DNA of 17,303 nt from JACRFW01 sp964531745 (GCA_964531745.1 CAZHFX010000019.1:1-17303), one strand, 5' to 3'; shown: positions 6,916-14,222, numbered from the stretch's first letter. The notes: generated by a model not told the origin, from the letters alone. Program-made: numbers and translations.

Positions 6916-7623
6916 ATGGGTCACAAAGTTCATCCGAGAATTCATCGTACCCCCTTTATTTTTCCGTGGGACTCGCGTTGGTTCGCCAGAAAAGATCAGC
7001 TGGCTTTATTTGTGGAGCAGGAAATGCGCATCCGCGAACTTTTGGAAACTAAATTGAAAGAAGCGGGGATCGACGCTATCAGTGTTGAACGCACTCCCAA
7101 AGACGTGACCGTTACTATTTTGGCCGCCAAACCGGGCGTGGTCATCGGCCGCGGCGGCTCTGGTTTAGAGGTGCTCCGCAAAGAAATTGAAAAGAAAATT
7201 TTGCAGTTCAAAACGAAAGTCAAATTAAATATTCAGCCCGTGAACCAGCCGGCGCTTTCAGCGAAAATTGTGGCCCAAAACGCCGTCGCCGAAATTGAAC
7301 GCCGCCTGCCGTTTCGCCGCGTCATGAAGCAGGTGCTGGAAAAAGTAATGGCCGCCGGCGCGAAAGGCGTAAAAATTGCCATGGCCGGCCGTTTGAATGG
7401 CGTGGAAATCGCCCGTCGCGAGAAATTGGCCGCGGGGAAAATGTCTTTAATAACCATGCGCAGCGATGTTGATTACGCGCTTGCTGAAGCGCAAACGCTG
7501 TACGGGAAAATTGGCGTCAAAGTATGGATTTATCACGGTGAAACTTTTGGCCGTAAAGACAAATTTGAGAGATCCGCCTCTCCGGCGGATCAGCCGGCGA
7601 AGTTGAAAAGACACCATCTCTAA
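6916..7623 (+). CDS. rpsC: 30S ribosomal protein S3 (uS3)
   Basis: A 235-residue S3. It begins MGHKVHPRIHRTPFIFPWDS and carries a KH domain with GRGG at 78-81. The C-terminal domain shows RRLPFRRVMKQ, KIAMAGRLNGVEIAR and GVKVWIYHGETF. S3 is at the mRNA entry site of the 30S subunit. The last ~17 residues contain RSASPADQ, encoded by a short perfect palindrome (7571-7591) that looks like an inserted repeat. The start is 3 bases after the rplV stop. Confidence 0.97.
   Translation: MGHKVHPRIHRTPFIFPWDSRWFARKDQLALFVEQEMRIRELLETKLKEAGIDAISVERTPKDVTVTILAAKPGVVIGRGGSGLEVLRKEIEKKILQFKTKVKLNIQPVNQPALSAKIVAQNAVAEIERRLPFRRVMKQVLEKVMAAGAKGVKIAMAGRLNGVEIARREKLAAGKMSLITMRSDVDYALAEAQTLYGKIGVKVWIYHGETFGRKDKFERSASPADQPAKLKRHHL
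7571..7591 (+). repeat. Short palindrome inside the 3' end of rpsC
   Basis: GATCCGCC (7571-7578) and GGCGGATC (7584-7591) are perfect 8-bp arms around a 5-base loop. It is translated as part of the disordered S3 tail and keeps the frame. The core TCCGCC...GGCGGA resembles the palindromes in map (15491-15506) and after ruvX (16474-16489), suggesting one REP-like family. Confidence 0.6.
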
Positions 7624-7641
7624 AGTCCGAAGTCTAATCGT

Positions 7642-8067
7642 ATGTTATTACCCAAGAAAGTACAACACCGAAAATGGCATAAAGGCCGCCGCCGCCAGAA
7701 AGGCATCGCGACGCGCGCCAACAGTTTGGATTTTGGCGAGTATGGTTTGAAGGCCGAAACCCATGGTTGGGTGACGAGCCGCCAGATTGAAGCGGCCCGC
7801 CGTGTTTTGACCCGCTATGTGCGCCGCGGCGGCAAGGTGTGGATCCGCATTTTTCCGGACAAGCCAGTGACTAAAAAAGGCAACGAGACCCCCATGGGCG
7901 GAGGCAAGGGCGCCCCGGATCATTATGTCGCCGTCGTCAAACCGGGCACAGTGCTGTTTGAGATGGTCGGCGTGTCGCGCGCCTCGGCCCGGGAGGCCAT
8001 GCAGATGGCCGGCTACAAATTTGGCGTGCAGACGAGATTTATTGAAAAAAATGTTTTGGTGATTTAA
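7642..8067 (+). CDS. rplP: 50S ribosomal protein L16 (uL16)
   Basis: A 141-residue L16, a late-assembling protein near the A- and P-site tRNAs. It shows MLLPKKVQHRKWHKGR, RQIEAARRVLTRYV and IRIFPDKPVTKK. The segment NETPMGGGKG (81-90) aligns to E. coli AVRMGKGKG, so Pro84 replaces Arg81, the arginine that E. coli YcfD hydroxylates near the peptidyl-transferase centre. The flanking MGxGKG is intact, so the alignment is clear. It is separated from rpsC by 18 bases and from rpmC by one base. Confidence 0.97.
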   Translation: MLLPKKVQHRKWHKGRRRQKGIATRANSLDFGEYGLKAETHGWVTSRQIEAARRVLTRYVRRGGKVWIRIFPDKPVTKKGNETPMGGGKGAPDHYVAVVKPGTVLFEMVGVSRASAREAMQMAGYKFGVQTRFIEKNVLVI

Positions 8068-8068
8068 T

Positions 8069-8266
8069 ATGAAATTTTCAGAAATTAAAAATAAAAGCGC
8101 GCGGGAGATTTTGGAGCTTTTGGCTGCCGAGAAAAAAACACTGCACGGCCTGAATCTTTCCGCCCGGAGCCGCGCCCTGAAGCAGGTGCACAAAGTTAAG
8201 CTGGCCCGCCGTTCTATCGCGCGGCTGGAAATGAAGCGGCAAGCTTTAGCGCGCGTCGGTAAATAA
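8069..8266 (+). CDS. rpmC: 50S ribosomal protein L29 (uL29)
   Basis: A 65-residue helical protein of normal L29 length. It begins MKFSEIKNKSAREILELL, and the second helix reads QVHKVKLARRSIARL, the family pattern. L29 lies beside L23 at the tunnel exit and helps form the docking site for nascent-chain factors. The gene order rplP-rpmC-rpsQ supports the call. It starts one base after the rplP stop, so translation is probably coupled. Confidence 0.94.
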   Translation: MKFSEIKNKSAREILELLAAEKKTLHGLNLSARSRALKQVHKVKLARRSIARLEMKRQALARVGK

Positions 8267-8292
8267 GTTCAGTAACCAACATTATATATTGT

Positions 8293-8550
8293 ATGGAAAA
8301 AATTACTCAGACAAAACACCTGCGCGTTTTTACCGGCATCGTTATTTCCACCGGCATGAAAAAGACCGCCACCGTTAAGGTTGACACCATGAAAATGAAC
8401 GAAAAATACCAGAAAAAATATACTGTCAGCAAAAAATATCATGTTCACGACGAGCAGAATTCAGCCAAAGTCGGGGACACGGTGACGTTTGCGGAGTGCC
8501 GGCCGCTGTCCAAGACTAAGCGCTGGCGTCTAATTTCAACAAAACAATAA
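8293..8550 (+). CDS. rpsQ: 30S ribosomal protein S17 (uS17)
   Basis: An 85-residue S17 with an OB fold that binds 16S rRNA in early 30S assembly. It shows FTGIVISTGMKKTATVKVDT, YTVSKKYHVHDEQN, KVGDTVTFAECRPLSKTKRW. The start (MEKITQTKHLRVF) is a few residues longer than usual. The gap before it is 26 bases and after it 25, both AT-rich and without a convincing signal. Confidence 0.96.
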   Translation: MEKITQTKHLRVFTGIVISTGMKKTATVKVDTMKMNEKYQKKYTVSKKYHVHDEQNSAKVGDTVTFAECRPLSKTKRWRLISTKQ

Positions 8551-8575
8551 AGCAAAAAGCAGAAAGCCTAATTAT

Positions 8576-8947
8576 ATGATTCAACATCGCGCCATGCTGG
8601 TGGTAGCCGATAATACCGGCGCCAAGAAAATTCAATGTATCCGCGTGCTGGATGGCTACCGGAAACGCTACGCCCGCTTGGGCGATGTGATTACTTGCGT
8701 GGTGAAAGAAGCCGCTCCCCGCGGGCTGGTGAAAAAAAGCGAAGTCGTTCACGCGGTGATTGTGCGCCAGCGCAAAGAAACCCGCCGGCCGGATGGCACC
8801 TATATCCGTTTTGATGAAAATGCCGCCGTGATTATTGATCGCGCCTCCAAAGAGCCGAAAGGTTCGCGCATTTTTGGGCCGATCGCGCGCGAGCTCCGCG
8901 TGAAGGGGTTTCAGAAAATTATCTCTCTAGCCCCGGAAGTGGTTTAG
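8576..8947 (+). CDS. rplN: 50S ribosomal protein L14 (uL14)
   Basis: A 123-residue L14 of normal length (~122). It lies at the subunit interface and forms a bridge with 16S rRNA. In other bacteria the silencing factor RsfS binds it. Motifs are MLVVADNTGAKKIQCIRVL, RLGDVITCVVKEA, RRPDGTYIRFDENAAVII and GPIARELR. Nothing odd was seen. Confidence 0.98.
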   Translation: MIQHRAMLVVADNTGAKKIQCIRVLDGYRKRYARLGDVITCVVKEAAPRGLVKKSEVVHAVIVRQRKETRRPDGTYIRFDENAAVIIDRASKEPKGSRIFGPIARELRVKGFQKIISLAPEVV

Positions 8948-8960
8948 CCTTAAGCCCCAT

Positions 8961-9269
8961 ATGAAAATAAAATTAAATGACAAAGTAATGATTATGAGCG
9001 GTAAAGAGGCCGGCAAAAGCGGCAAGGTTATTCAGGTTTTTCCGGAAGAGGGAAAAGTGGTGGTGGAGGGTCTTCACCAGATGAAGAAGCATTTGCGCGC
9101 CAAAAGCAGTACCGAAAAAGGTCAGATTTTGACCCTCGCGAGCCCGCTCCCGGTTGCTAAAGTGATGCTTATCTGCCCGAAATGCGACCAGCCGGTTCGT
9201 GTTGGCTACCAACTTGATGGCGAAAAAAAACAGCGCGCGTGTCGCCGTTGTCACCAAGTTATTGTTTAA
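8961..9269 (+). CDS. rplX: 50S ribosomal protein L24 (uL24), zinc-ribbon form
   Basis: A 102-residue L24. The KOW motif is at the N-terminus (KVMIMSGKEAGKSGKVIQVF). The C-terminal part has CPKC (72-75) and CRRC (94-97), a four-cysteine knuckle seen in many bacterial L24 proteins that likely binds zinc. L24 starts 50S assembly by binding the 5' part of 23S rRNA. Five bases separate it from rplE. Confidence 0.97.
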   Translation: MKIKLNDKVMIMSGKEAGKSGKVIQVFPEEGKVVVEGLHQMKKHLRAKSSTEKGQILTLASPLPVAKVMLICPKCDQPVRVGYQLDGEKKQRACRRCHQVIV

Positions 9270-9274
9270 AACGT

Positions 9275-9823
9275 ATGCTTACCTTGTACGAAAAATATAA
9301 AAAGGAAGTGGTGCCGGCTCTTAAAGAGAAGCTCCATTTTCGCAATGTCATGGAAGTGCCGAAGATCAAAAAAGTGGTGGTGAATGTCGGCATCGGCCGC
9401 TTTATGAAAGAGTCGGGTTTCATTGAAAACGTGGAAAAAAGTCTAGCAAAAATTACCGGCCAAAAGCCAGTGCGCACTAAGGCCAAAAAAGCCATTTCCA
9501 ACTTCAAAATTCGCGAGGGGCAGGAGATCGGCGTGACGGTAACCTTGCGCGGGAAACGGATGTATGATTTTTTAGAAAAATTGGTTCGCGTTACTTTCCC
9601 TCGCGTGCGTGATTTTCATGGTATTTCTCCAGCTGGTTTTGATCGTCAGGGCAATTATACCATTGGTTTTAAAGAAAACGCGGCTTTCCCGGAAGTAAAA
9701 ATGGAAGAAATTGAGAAGATTCACGGTTTGCAAGTGATAATTAATACCAACGCGCGAAACAAAGAAGCGGGGCTCGCGCTTTTAACTGAACTGGGTTTTC
9801 CTTTTACTCGTTCTACCAAATAA
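9275..9823 (+). CDS. rplE: 50S ribosomal protein L5 (uL5)
   Basis: A 182-residue L5 (usual ~180). The frame is open back to 9239, inside rplX. The ATG at 9275 gives the family start MLTLYEKYKKEVVPALKEKL and is preferred. Motifs include VPKIKKVVVNVGIG, KAISNFKIREGQEIGVTVTL and FPRVRDFHGI. L5 belongs to the 5S rRNP of the central protuberance and touches P-site tRNA. Confidence 0.97.
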   Translation: MLTLYEKYKKEVVPALKEKLHFRNVMEVPKIKKVVVNVGIGRFMKESGFIENVEKSLAKITGQKPVRTKAKKAISNFKIREGQEIGVTVTLRGKRMYDFLEKLVRVTFPRVRDFHGISPAGFDRQGNYTIGFKENAAFPEVKMEEIEKIHGLQVIINTNARNKEAGLALLTELGFPFTRSTK

Positions 9824-9829
9824 TTTTGT

Positions 9830-10015
9830 ATGGCCACTCAAGGACAAATTGCTAAATCACAGCGTAAACCGAAATTTTCCACCCGTATCGTGCACCGTTG
9901 CTGGCAGTGTGGCCGCACGCGCGGTTATATGAGCAAATTTAATCTGTGCCGTATTTGTTTCCGCGAACTGGCCAACGCCGGACGCCTGCCGGGGGTGCGG
10001 AAATCAAGCTGGTAA
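9830..10015 (+). CDS. rpsZ: 30S ribosomal protein S14, zinc type (uS14)
   Basis: A 61-residue S14 of the short, zinc-binding class. Its four cysteines are Cys24, Cys27, Cys40 and Cys43 (HRCWQCGRTRGYM, then LCRICF), and it ends GVRKSSW like the family. S14 binds 16S rRNA in the 30S head. The long, cysteine-free class would be ~100 residues. The 52-base gap that follows is among the longest inside the operon; it is AT-rich and holds a 12-base palindrome (10024-10035), but no clear promoter. Confidence 0.97.
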   Translation: MATQGQIAKSQRKPKFSTRIVHRCWQCGRTRGYMSKFNLCRICFRELANAGRLPGVRKSSW

Positions 10016-10067
10016 TCTACCTTATTTAATTAAATATATTAACCCAAGATAAAATTTCAACATCCGT

Positions 10068-10457
10068 ATGATGACCGACCCAATCGCTGACATGTTAACC
10101 AGAATCCGCAACGCCAGTCTTGTTCACAAGAAAGAAGCGGCTATTCCTTTTTCCAAAATGAAAAAGGCTATAGCAGATATTTTAGTCCGCGAAGGGTACA
10201 TCGTAAAAGCGGAAGAAGGCAAAACCAAACCCCTTTTTTTAATGGTTACTTTGAAATATGCCGATGGATTGCCGGCTATTCAGGAGGTAAAGCGAGTTTC
10301 CACTCCGGGTCATCGCCGCTATGTAAAAACCAGCGATATTGATAAAGTATTGAACGGATTAGGCTTGGCAATTATCTCCACTCCGCGCGGCCTTTTGACT
10401 GACAAAGAAGCGCGCGCGGCCAAAGTTGGCGGAGAGTTGATTTGCGAAATTTACTAG
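10068..10457 (+). CDS. rpsH: 30S ribosomal protein S8 (uS8)
   Basis: A 129-residue S8 of normal length. It starts MMTDPIADMLTRIRNA; two ATGs lie side by side (10068 and 10071) and either could be used. The end STPRGLLTDKEARAAKVGGE is the family signature that binds helix 21 of 16S rRNA. In E. coli S8 also represses the spc operon, but no such mRNA site can be claimed here. Confidence 0.97.
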   Translation: MMTDPIADMLTRIRNASLVHKKEAAIPFSKMKKAIADILVREGYIVKAEEGKTKPLFLMVTLKYADGLPAIQEVKRVSTPGHRRYVKTSDIDKVLNGLGLAIISTPRGLLTDKEARAAKVGGELICEIY

Positions 10458-10468
10458 TATTTACACAT

Positions 10469-11014
10469 ATGTCCCGTATCGGTAAAAAAATAAGAATATT
10501 ACCCGCTGGCGTCACCGCCGAAATGAAAGGAACGGAGCTGATGGTGAAGGGGCCGAAAGGCGAGCTGAAACTTTCCGTGCATCCGCGCGTCACCGTGGTC
10601 ATTAGCGACTCTGAAGTGACCGTGCAGGTTGCGGGCGAAAGCCAGCGCGATCGCGCTTTGTGGGGCACATTTTCCAGTTTGATTGAAAACATGATTGATG
10701 GCGTGGTCGGCGGTTTCAAGAAGCAGTTGGAAATTAATGGAGTCGGTTTTAAGGCCGCTCTTAAAGGCGGAAATTTAAGCCTTGAGGTAGGTTTTTCTCA
10801 TCCGGTAGAAGTGAAACCGCTTCCCGGGACGAAGTTTTCCGTGGAAAAGAATGTCATTACCGTGGAAGGGACCGACAAGCAAGCAGTGGGAGAAATGGCC
10901 GCCATTATTCGCCGTGTTAGGAAGCCGGAGCCCTATAAAGGCAAAGGTATTAAATACATGGAAGAAATTGTTCGCCGCAAGGCCGGCAAGACTGCCGCTA
11001 AAACCGCGGCTTAG
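10469..11014 (+). CDS. rplF: 50S ribosomal protein L6 (uL6)
   Basis: A 181-residue L6. The frame is open back to 10442, overlapping rpsH, but the ATG at 10469 gives the family start MSRIGKKIRILPAGV. It has two similar alpha/beta domains, with the family end PEPYKGKGIKYMEEIVRRKAG. L6 lies near the sarcin-ricin loop, where EF-Tu and EF-G act. A short Lys/Ala/Thr tail closes the protein. Confidence 0.97.
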   Translation: MSRIGKKIRILPAGVTAEMKGTELMVKGPKGELKLSVHPRVTVVISDSEVTVQVAGESQRDRALWGTFSSLIENMIDGVVGGFKKQLEINGVGFKAALKGGNLSLEVGFSHPVEVKPLPGTKFSVEKNVITVEGTDKQAVGEMAAIIRRVRKPEPYKGKGIKYMEEIVRRKAGKTAAKTAA

Positions 11015-11032
11015 TCTGAAGTAACTTTTTTT

Positions 11033-11410
11033 ATGAAACGATTAAGTACCAAAAGCAACAACGATATCCGACAAGTGCGCCACACGCGCGTGCGCTCGCA
11101 TCTTTCCGGCACTGCCGCCACTCCGCGTTTGTCAGTTTTCCGCGGTTTGAAGTCTATCACCGCCCAGCTTATTGATGACATGGCCGGAAAGACACTTTGT
11201 TTTGTGAAGAGCAACGATTTAAAGAAAGTGAAGCCAGTCGAAGGTCAAACCACGAAGGTGGCCGCCGCCTATGCCGTTGGCGTAGCTCTTGCCGAGAAAG
11301 CCAAAGCGCTTGGTATCACCAAAGTGGTGTTTGATCGTGGCGGATATAGTTATCATGGCCGCGTGGCGGCTGTTGCCGAAGGTGCTCGCGTCGGCGGTTT
11401 AGCCCTATAA
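11033..11410 (+). CDS. rplR: 50S ribosomal protein L18 (uL18)
   Basis: A 125-residue L18. It shows RVRSHLSGTAATPRLSVFR and VVFDRGGYSYHGRVAAVAEG, the 5S rRNA-binding and C-terminal signatures. With L5 it forms the 5S rRNP of the central protuberance. It starts after a T-rich spacer with no Shine-Dalgarno. Confidence 0.97.
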   Translation: MKRLSTKSNNDIRQVRHTRVRSHLSGTAATPRLSVFRGLKSITAQLIDDMAGKTLCFVKSNDLKKVKPVEGQTTKVAAAYAVGVALAEKAKALGITKVVFDRGGYSYHGRVAAVAEGARVGGLAL

Positions 11411-11420
11411 TTATCTTTGT

Positions 11421-11918
11421 ATGAATAAACCAGGTTTTAGAAAAGGTGGACGAGGCCCTCAGGAGAAATCTGAATTTGATCAGTTCATTTTGGATTTGGC
11501 CCGGGTTACTCGCGTTACCGAAGGTGGTAAGCATATGAGCTTCCGCACCTGTGTTATCATTGGCGACCGCAAAGGCCGAGTGGCTTTTGGCGTCGCGAAG
11601 GGCAAAGATGTGCAAGGCGGCGTGGAGAAAGCCGTGAATCAGGCCAAAAAGCACATCATTAAAGTTCCGATTGTTAAAGACACTATTCCGCATTTGGTGC
11701 TCAGTAAATTTAAAGCCGCGAGCATTATGTTAAAACCAGCTCCACGCGGTTCCGGTATTATCGCCGGCGGCGCGGTGCGCGTTGTGTTAGAGCTCGCCGG
11801 TATTCCGAATGTATCGTCAAAAATTTTGGGCAAAACAAAAAATAAAATTTCTTTAGTAAAAGCCACTTTCAACGCTTTGCAGAGCTTCAAACGCGTTCCC
11901 GTGAAGAAGGCTGAATAA
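11421..11918 (+). CDS. rpsE: 30S ribosomal protein S5 (uS5)
   Basis: A 165-residue S5, which acts in mRNA entry and decoding accuracy. The N-terminal domain reads RVTRVTEGGKHMSFRTCVII and the C-terminal domain PAPRGSGIIAGGAVRVVLEL. The length is normal (~165). Only 10 bases separate it from rplO, leaving no room for rpmD, which lies here in most bacteria. Confidence 0.97.
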   Translation: MNKPGFRKGGRGPQEKSEFDQFILDLARVTRVTEGGKHMSFRTCVIIGDRKGRVAFGVAKGKDVQGGVEKAVNQAKKHIIKVPIVKDTIPHLVLSKFKAASIMLKPAPRGSGIIAGGAVRVVLELAGIPNVSSKILGKTKNKISLVKATFNALQSFKRVPVKKAE

Positions 11919-11928
11919 TTTATATTTT

Positions 11929-12369
11929 ATGACACTCTCAATTCACACTCTCAAACCAGCGCATGGTTCTAAACATCGCGTCAAACGCGTCGGCCGCGGC
12001 AACGCTTCCGGCCACGGCACCTCTTCCACGCGTGGTGGTAAGGGTCAAACGGCTCGTTCCGGCGGCAGTCGCGGTTTGAAGATGAAGGGTTTCAAATTTT
12101 TGCTCCAGTCTACGCCGAAATTACGCGGTTTCAAAAGTCCGCGCGTCAAACCGGCGGAAGTCTACTTAAGCGAAATTGAAACCAATTTTGATGCCGGCGC
12201 GGTCGTTGATCTGTCGGCGTTACAAGCCAAACACATTATCAGCAAGAACGCTCGCGCCGCCAAGGTAGTTTCCACCGGCGGCCTCACGAAAAAAGTCAGC
12301 ATTGTTGGTTTGTCTTGCTCCCAGGGAGCGGCTGACAAAATTAAAGCCGTCGGGGGAGAAATTAAATAA
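11929..12369 (+). CDS. rplO: 50S ribosomal protein L15 (uL15)
   Basis: A 146-residue L15 of normal length. It has the Gly/Arg-rich N-terminal extension that threads through 23S rRNA (KRVGRGNASGHGTSSTRGGK, then GQTARSGGSRG) and a C-terminal globular domain. It is placed directly after rpsE because rpmD is missing, and directly before secY (2-base gap). Confidence 0.97.
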   Translation: MTLSIHTLKPAHGSKHRVKRVGRGNASGHGTSSTRGGKGQTARSGGSRGLKMKGFKFLLQSTPKLRGFKSPRVKPAEVYLSEIETNFDAGAVVDLSALQAKHIISKNARAAKVVSTGGLTKKVSIVGLSCSQGAADKIKAVGGEIK

Positions 12370-12371
12370 GT

Positions 12372-13646
12372 ATGTGGGATAAAATCAAGAGTATCTGGGC
12401 AATTAAAGATGTTCGCAACAACATTTTGTTTGTGTTGGCTCTGCTCGTTATTTTCCGTTTGGTGGCGCACATTCCGGTGCCCGGAGTGAATGTCGCCAAT
12501 TTGCGCAATTACCTGTCAGGCAACCAAATTTTGGGTTTGCTGAATATCTTTTCCGGCGGCACGATGGAGAATTTTTCTATCATCATGCTCGGCGTCGGCC
12601 CCTATATCACTTCCTCCATCATTTTCCAGCTGTTGGCCATGATCGTGCCCTCGCTGGAGGAGATGCAAAAAGAAGGAGAGAGCGGCCAGCAGAAAATTAA
12701 TATGTATACGCGCTGGCTCACGGTACCGCTTGCCATTTTACAGTCCTACGCCATGATTAAATTGCTCAACCAGTCTGCCGCACCGGTCTTATCCAATTTA
12801 ACGCCGTTCCGCGTAGTGACTATTATGCTCACCATCACGGCCGGGACGATGTTTCTAGTTTGGATGGGCGAATTAATTTCCGAAAAGAAAGTGGGCAACG
12901 GCGTCTCTCTCCTCATTTTCGCCGGTATCGTTTCCGCTTTGCCGGGGGGCCTGCGTACCATGTTTTTGAACTACGACCCGTCCCAGCTTTATACTTACAT
13001 TCTTTTCGCCGCCGCGGCCGTTCTCACCGTTGTCGGCGTGGTTTTCATCAGCGAAGGCCAGCGCAACATTCCGGTCAGCTACGCCAAACAGGTGCGCGGC
13101 AATCAAATTTACGGCGGCTCCGCGAGCCACCTGCCTTTTCGCGTGAATATGGCCGGGGTTATCCCAATTATCTTTGCCGTTTCGCTGATTTTGTTCCCTT
13201 CAATGATTGCCCAGTTTTTTGTGCACGCCGATGCCAGCTGGATGCGTGATATTGCCAATGGCACCCTGAGCCTGTTCCAGAACAAACCCTTTTATAATTC
13301 AGCCTACTTTATTTTAGTTTTCGCCTTTACCTATTTCTACACGGCCGTTGTTTTCCACCCGCAGAAAATTGCGGAGAATCTCCAGAAGCAGGGCGGCTTT
13401 ATTCCCGGTATTCGTCCGGGGAAAGAGACAGAAAATTATCTCTCAAAAACCATGAATAGAATCAACTTAATTGGCGCGCTGTTTCTTGGTCTCATTGCCA
13501 TACTGCCGCTTTTGGTCCAAAGCGGGCTTGGCAGCACCAGTTTTCAAATAGGCGGCACCTCGCTTCTCATCGTAGTAGCGGTTGCCATTGAAACGGCCAA
13601 GCAAATAGAGGCGCAGATGACCATGCACGAATACGACCGAATTTAG
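12372..13646 (+). CDS. secY: Preprotein translocase subunit SecY
   Basis: A 424-residue membrane protein with the ten hydrophobic segments of SecY, the channel through which Sec substrates cross or enter the inner membrane. It shows FRLVAHIPVPGVN after TM1, the plug region NIFSGGTMENFSIIMLGVGP, ESGQQKINMYTRWLTVPLA, and the cytosolic loop QGGFIPGIRPGKETENYL that contacts the ribosome and SecA. The start is two bases after rplO. It is the last gene of the operon: a dispersed palindrome and a terminator follow. In many bacteria secY runs straight into adk-map; here about 840 bases intervene. Confidence 0.98.
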   Translation: MWDKIKSIWAIKDVRNNILFVLALLVIFRLVAHIPVPGVNVANLRNYLSGNQILGLLNIFSGGTMENFSIIMLGVGPYITSSIIFQLLAMIVPSLEEMQKEGESGQQKINMYTRWLTVPLAILQSYAMIKLLNQSAAPVLSNLTPFRVVTIMLTITAGTMFLVWMGELISEKKVGNGVSLLIFAGIVSALPGGLRTMFLNYDPSQLYTYILFAAAAVLTVVGVVFISEGQRNIPVSYAKQVRGNQIYGGSASHLPFRVNMAGVIPIIFAVSLILFPSMIAQFFVHADASWMRDIANGTLSLFQNKPFYNSAYFILVFAFTYFYTAVVFHPQKIAENLQKQGGFIPGIRPGKETENYLSKTMNRINLIGALFLGLIAILPLLVQSGLGSTSFQIGGTSLLIVVAVAIETAKQIEAQMTMHEYDRI

Positions 13647-13656
13647 CACGTTTGTC

Positions 13657-13676
13657 ATTCCCGCGAAAGCGGGAAT
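13657..13676 (+). repeat. Dispersed palindrome directly after secY
   Basis: ATTCCCGC (13657-13664) and GCGGGAAT (13669-13676) enclose a GAAA tetraloop. With its flanks, GTCATTCCCGCGAAAGCGGG is a motif I know as a common dispersed repeat in many bacterial genomes. It may protect the 3' end of the secY message. Confidence 0.7.
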
Positions 13677-13696
13677 CCATCACCGAATATCATCAC

Positions 13697-13722
13697 AAAA
13701 TGGCTTAGGTAAGCCATTTTTT
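13697..13722 (+). terminator. Rho-independent terminator of the rplC-secY operon
   Basis: AAAATGGCT (13697-13705) pairs with AGCCATTTT (13712-13720) around a TAGGTA loop, and the T-run continues to 13722. It lies 50 bases after the secY stop and 11 bases before the next promoter. Confidence 0.85.
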
Positions 13723-13733
13723 GCGTTTAGGCC

Positions 13734-13762
13734 TTGACAAAAAAGTGTTTTTTTGGCATACT
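13734..13762 (+). promoter_or_regulatory. Promoter of the orphan gene between secY and adk
   Basis: A perfect TTGACA (13734-13739) and CATACT (13757-13762) with a 17-base spacer. Transcription would start near 13769, giving a leader of about 105 nt before the ATG at 13874. Confidence 0.75.
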
Positions 13763-13802
13763 TGTTTATTCTTTTACAATATGAAGACAGCGCTAATTAG
13801 TT

Positions 13803-13832
13803 CGCCAATATACGTTGGTGGATTGATTGGCG
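13803..13832 (+). promoter_or_regulatory. Hairpin in the leader of the orphan gene
   Basis: CGCCAAT (13803-13809) pairs with ATTGGCG (13826-13832) over a 16-base loop. It lies between the promoter and the Shine-Dalgarno. The loop is large, so this may be one part of a bigger fold. Confidence 0.45.
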
Positions 13833-13860
13833 CTGTTACGTCAACAACCCCAACAGCAAG

Positions 13861-13867
13861 AAAGGAG
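13861..13867 (+). promoter_or_regulatory. Strong Shine-Dalgarno of the orphan gene
   Basis: AAAGGAG ends 6 bases before the ATG at 13874. It decides this start over the in-frame ATG at 13781. None of the ribosomal-protein genes in the window has a comparable site. Confidence 0.8.
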
Positions 13868-13873
13868 ACTCCG

Positions 13874-14161
13874 ATGATCTTCGTTGTTTTCAGGACCAGC
13901 ACCGACAGCAAGGAGGAGAAAGACCAGAGGGGCGAAATCGTTTCTCTGGAGCGTTCCTGCGGGTGCAATGGCCGGAGTCACGTGGACGAGATCGATCGCG
14001 TTTTCACCAAGGACAACGCGATCGTCTACGCCGAACCCGTTGCTCACGAGGACAAGGGTGCCTGCGATGGCACCTGTGCCATTGGGATGGCGGACGACGC
14101 AATCGACAGAGGCCAGTTTCTCTTCCCTGTACCCATCTCGGCGGCCACGGTGACCCGCTAG
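13874..14161 (+). CDS. Orphan 95-residue Cys-containing protein, function unknown
   Basis: Not recognised. It begins MIFVVFRTSTDSKEEKDQRG and ends in a Val/Pro/Ala stretch. Four cysteines form a CxC (SCGCNG) and a CxxxC (ACDGTC), with His nearby (GRSH, AHED), so metal binding is possible but unproven. It has no clear signal peptide or membrane segment from this start. Codons differ from the neighbours: GAC, AAG, GAG, ATC, ACC and other C/G-ending forms dominate. The gene has its own promoter, structured leader, good Shine-Dalgarno and terminator, making it a complete cassette between secY and adk. An in-frame ATG at 13781 would add 31 residues with a hydrophobic stretch (ALISSPIYVGGLIGAV); it lacks a Shine-Dalgarno and has different codon use, so the shorter form is preferred. 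Several frames are open here on both strands; only this one has matching signals. Confidence 0.6.
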   Translation: MIFVVFRTSTDSKEEKDQRGEIVSLERSCGCNGRSHVDEIDRVFTKDNAIVYAEPVAHEDKGACDGTCAIGMADDAIDRGQFLFPVPISAATVTR

Positions 14162-14178
14162 CCAAGGGCCCACGCGCC

Positions 14179-14205
14179 CCGCCCCCAGTCAATCTGTGGG
14201 GGCGG
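14179..14205 (+). repeat. GC-rich hairpin after the orphan gene
   Basis: CCGCCCCCA (14179-14187) and TGGGGGCGG (14197-14205) are perfect 9-bp arms with a 9-base loop, 17 bases after the orphan stop. No T-run follows. It is the first of three hairpins in the 323-base gap 14162-14484. Confidence 0.6.
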
Positions 14206-14222
14206 CGGAGAGTCAGGACAAC

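Noticed and set aside
10016..10067. Internal promoter between rpsZ and rpsH
   Set aside because: The gap is AT-rich and has a TAAAAT-like sequence, but no acceptable -35 at the right distance.
13781..14161. Longer form of the orphan protein starting at 13781 with a hydrophobic N-terminus
   Set aside because: Possible, since many genes here lack a Shine-Dalgarno, but the AAAGGAG at 13861 and the codon change near 13874 favour the shorter form. Left as an alternative.
13841..14173. Antisense open frame of 110 residues over the orphan gene
   Set aside because: No promoter, Shine-Dalgarno or terminator fits the minus strand, while all of them fit the plus-strand frame. High GC keeps several frames open here by chance.
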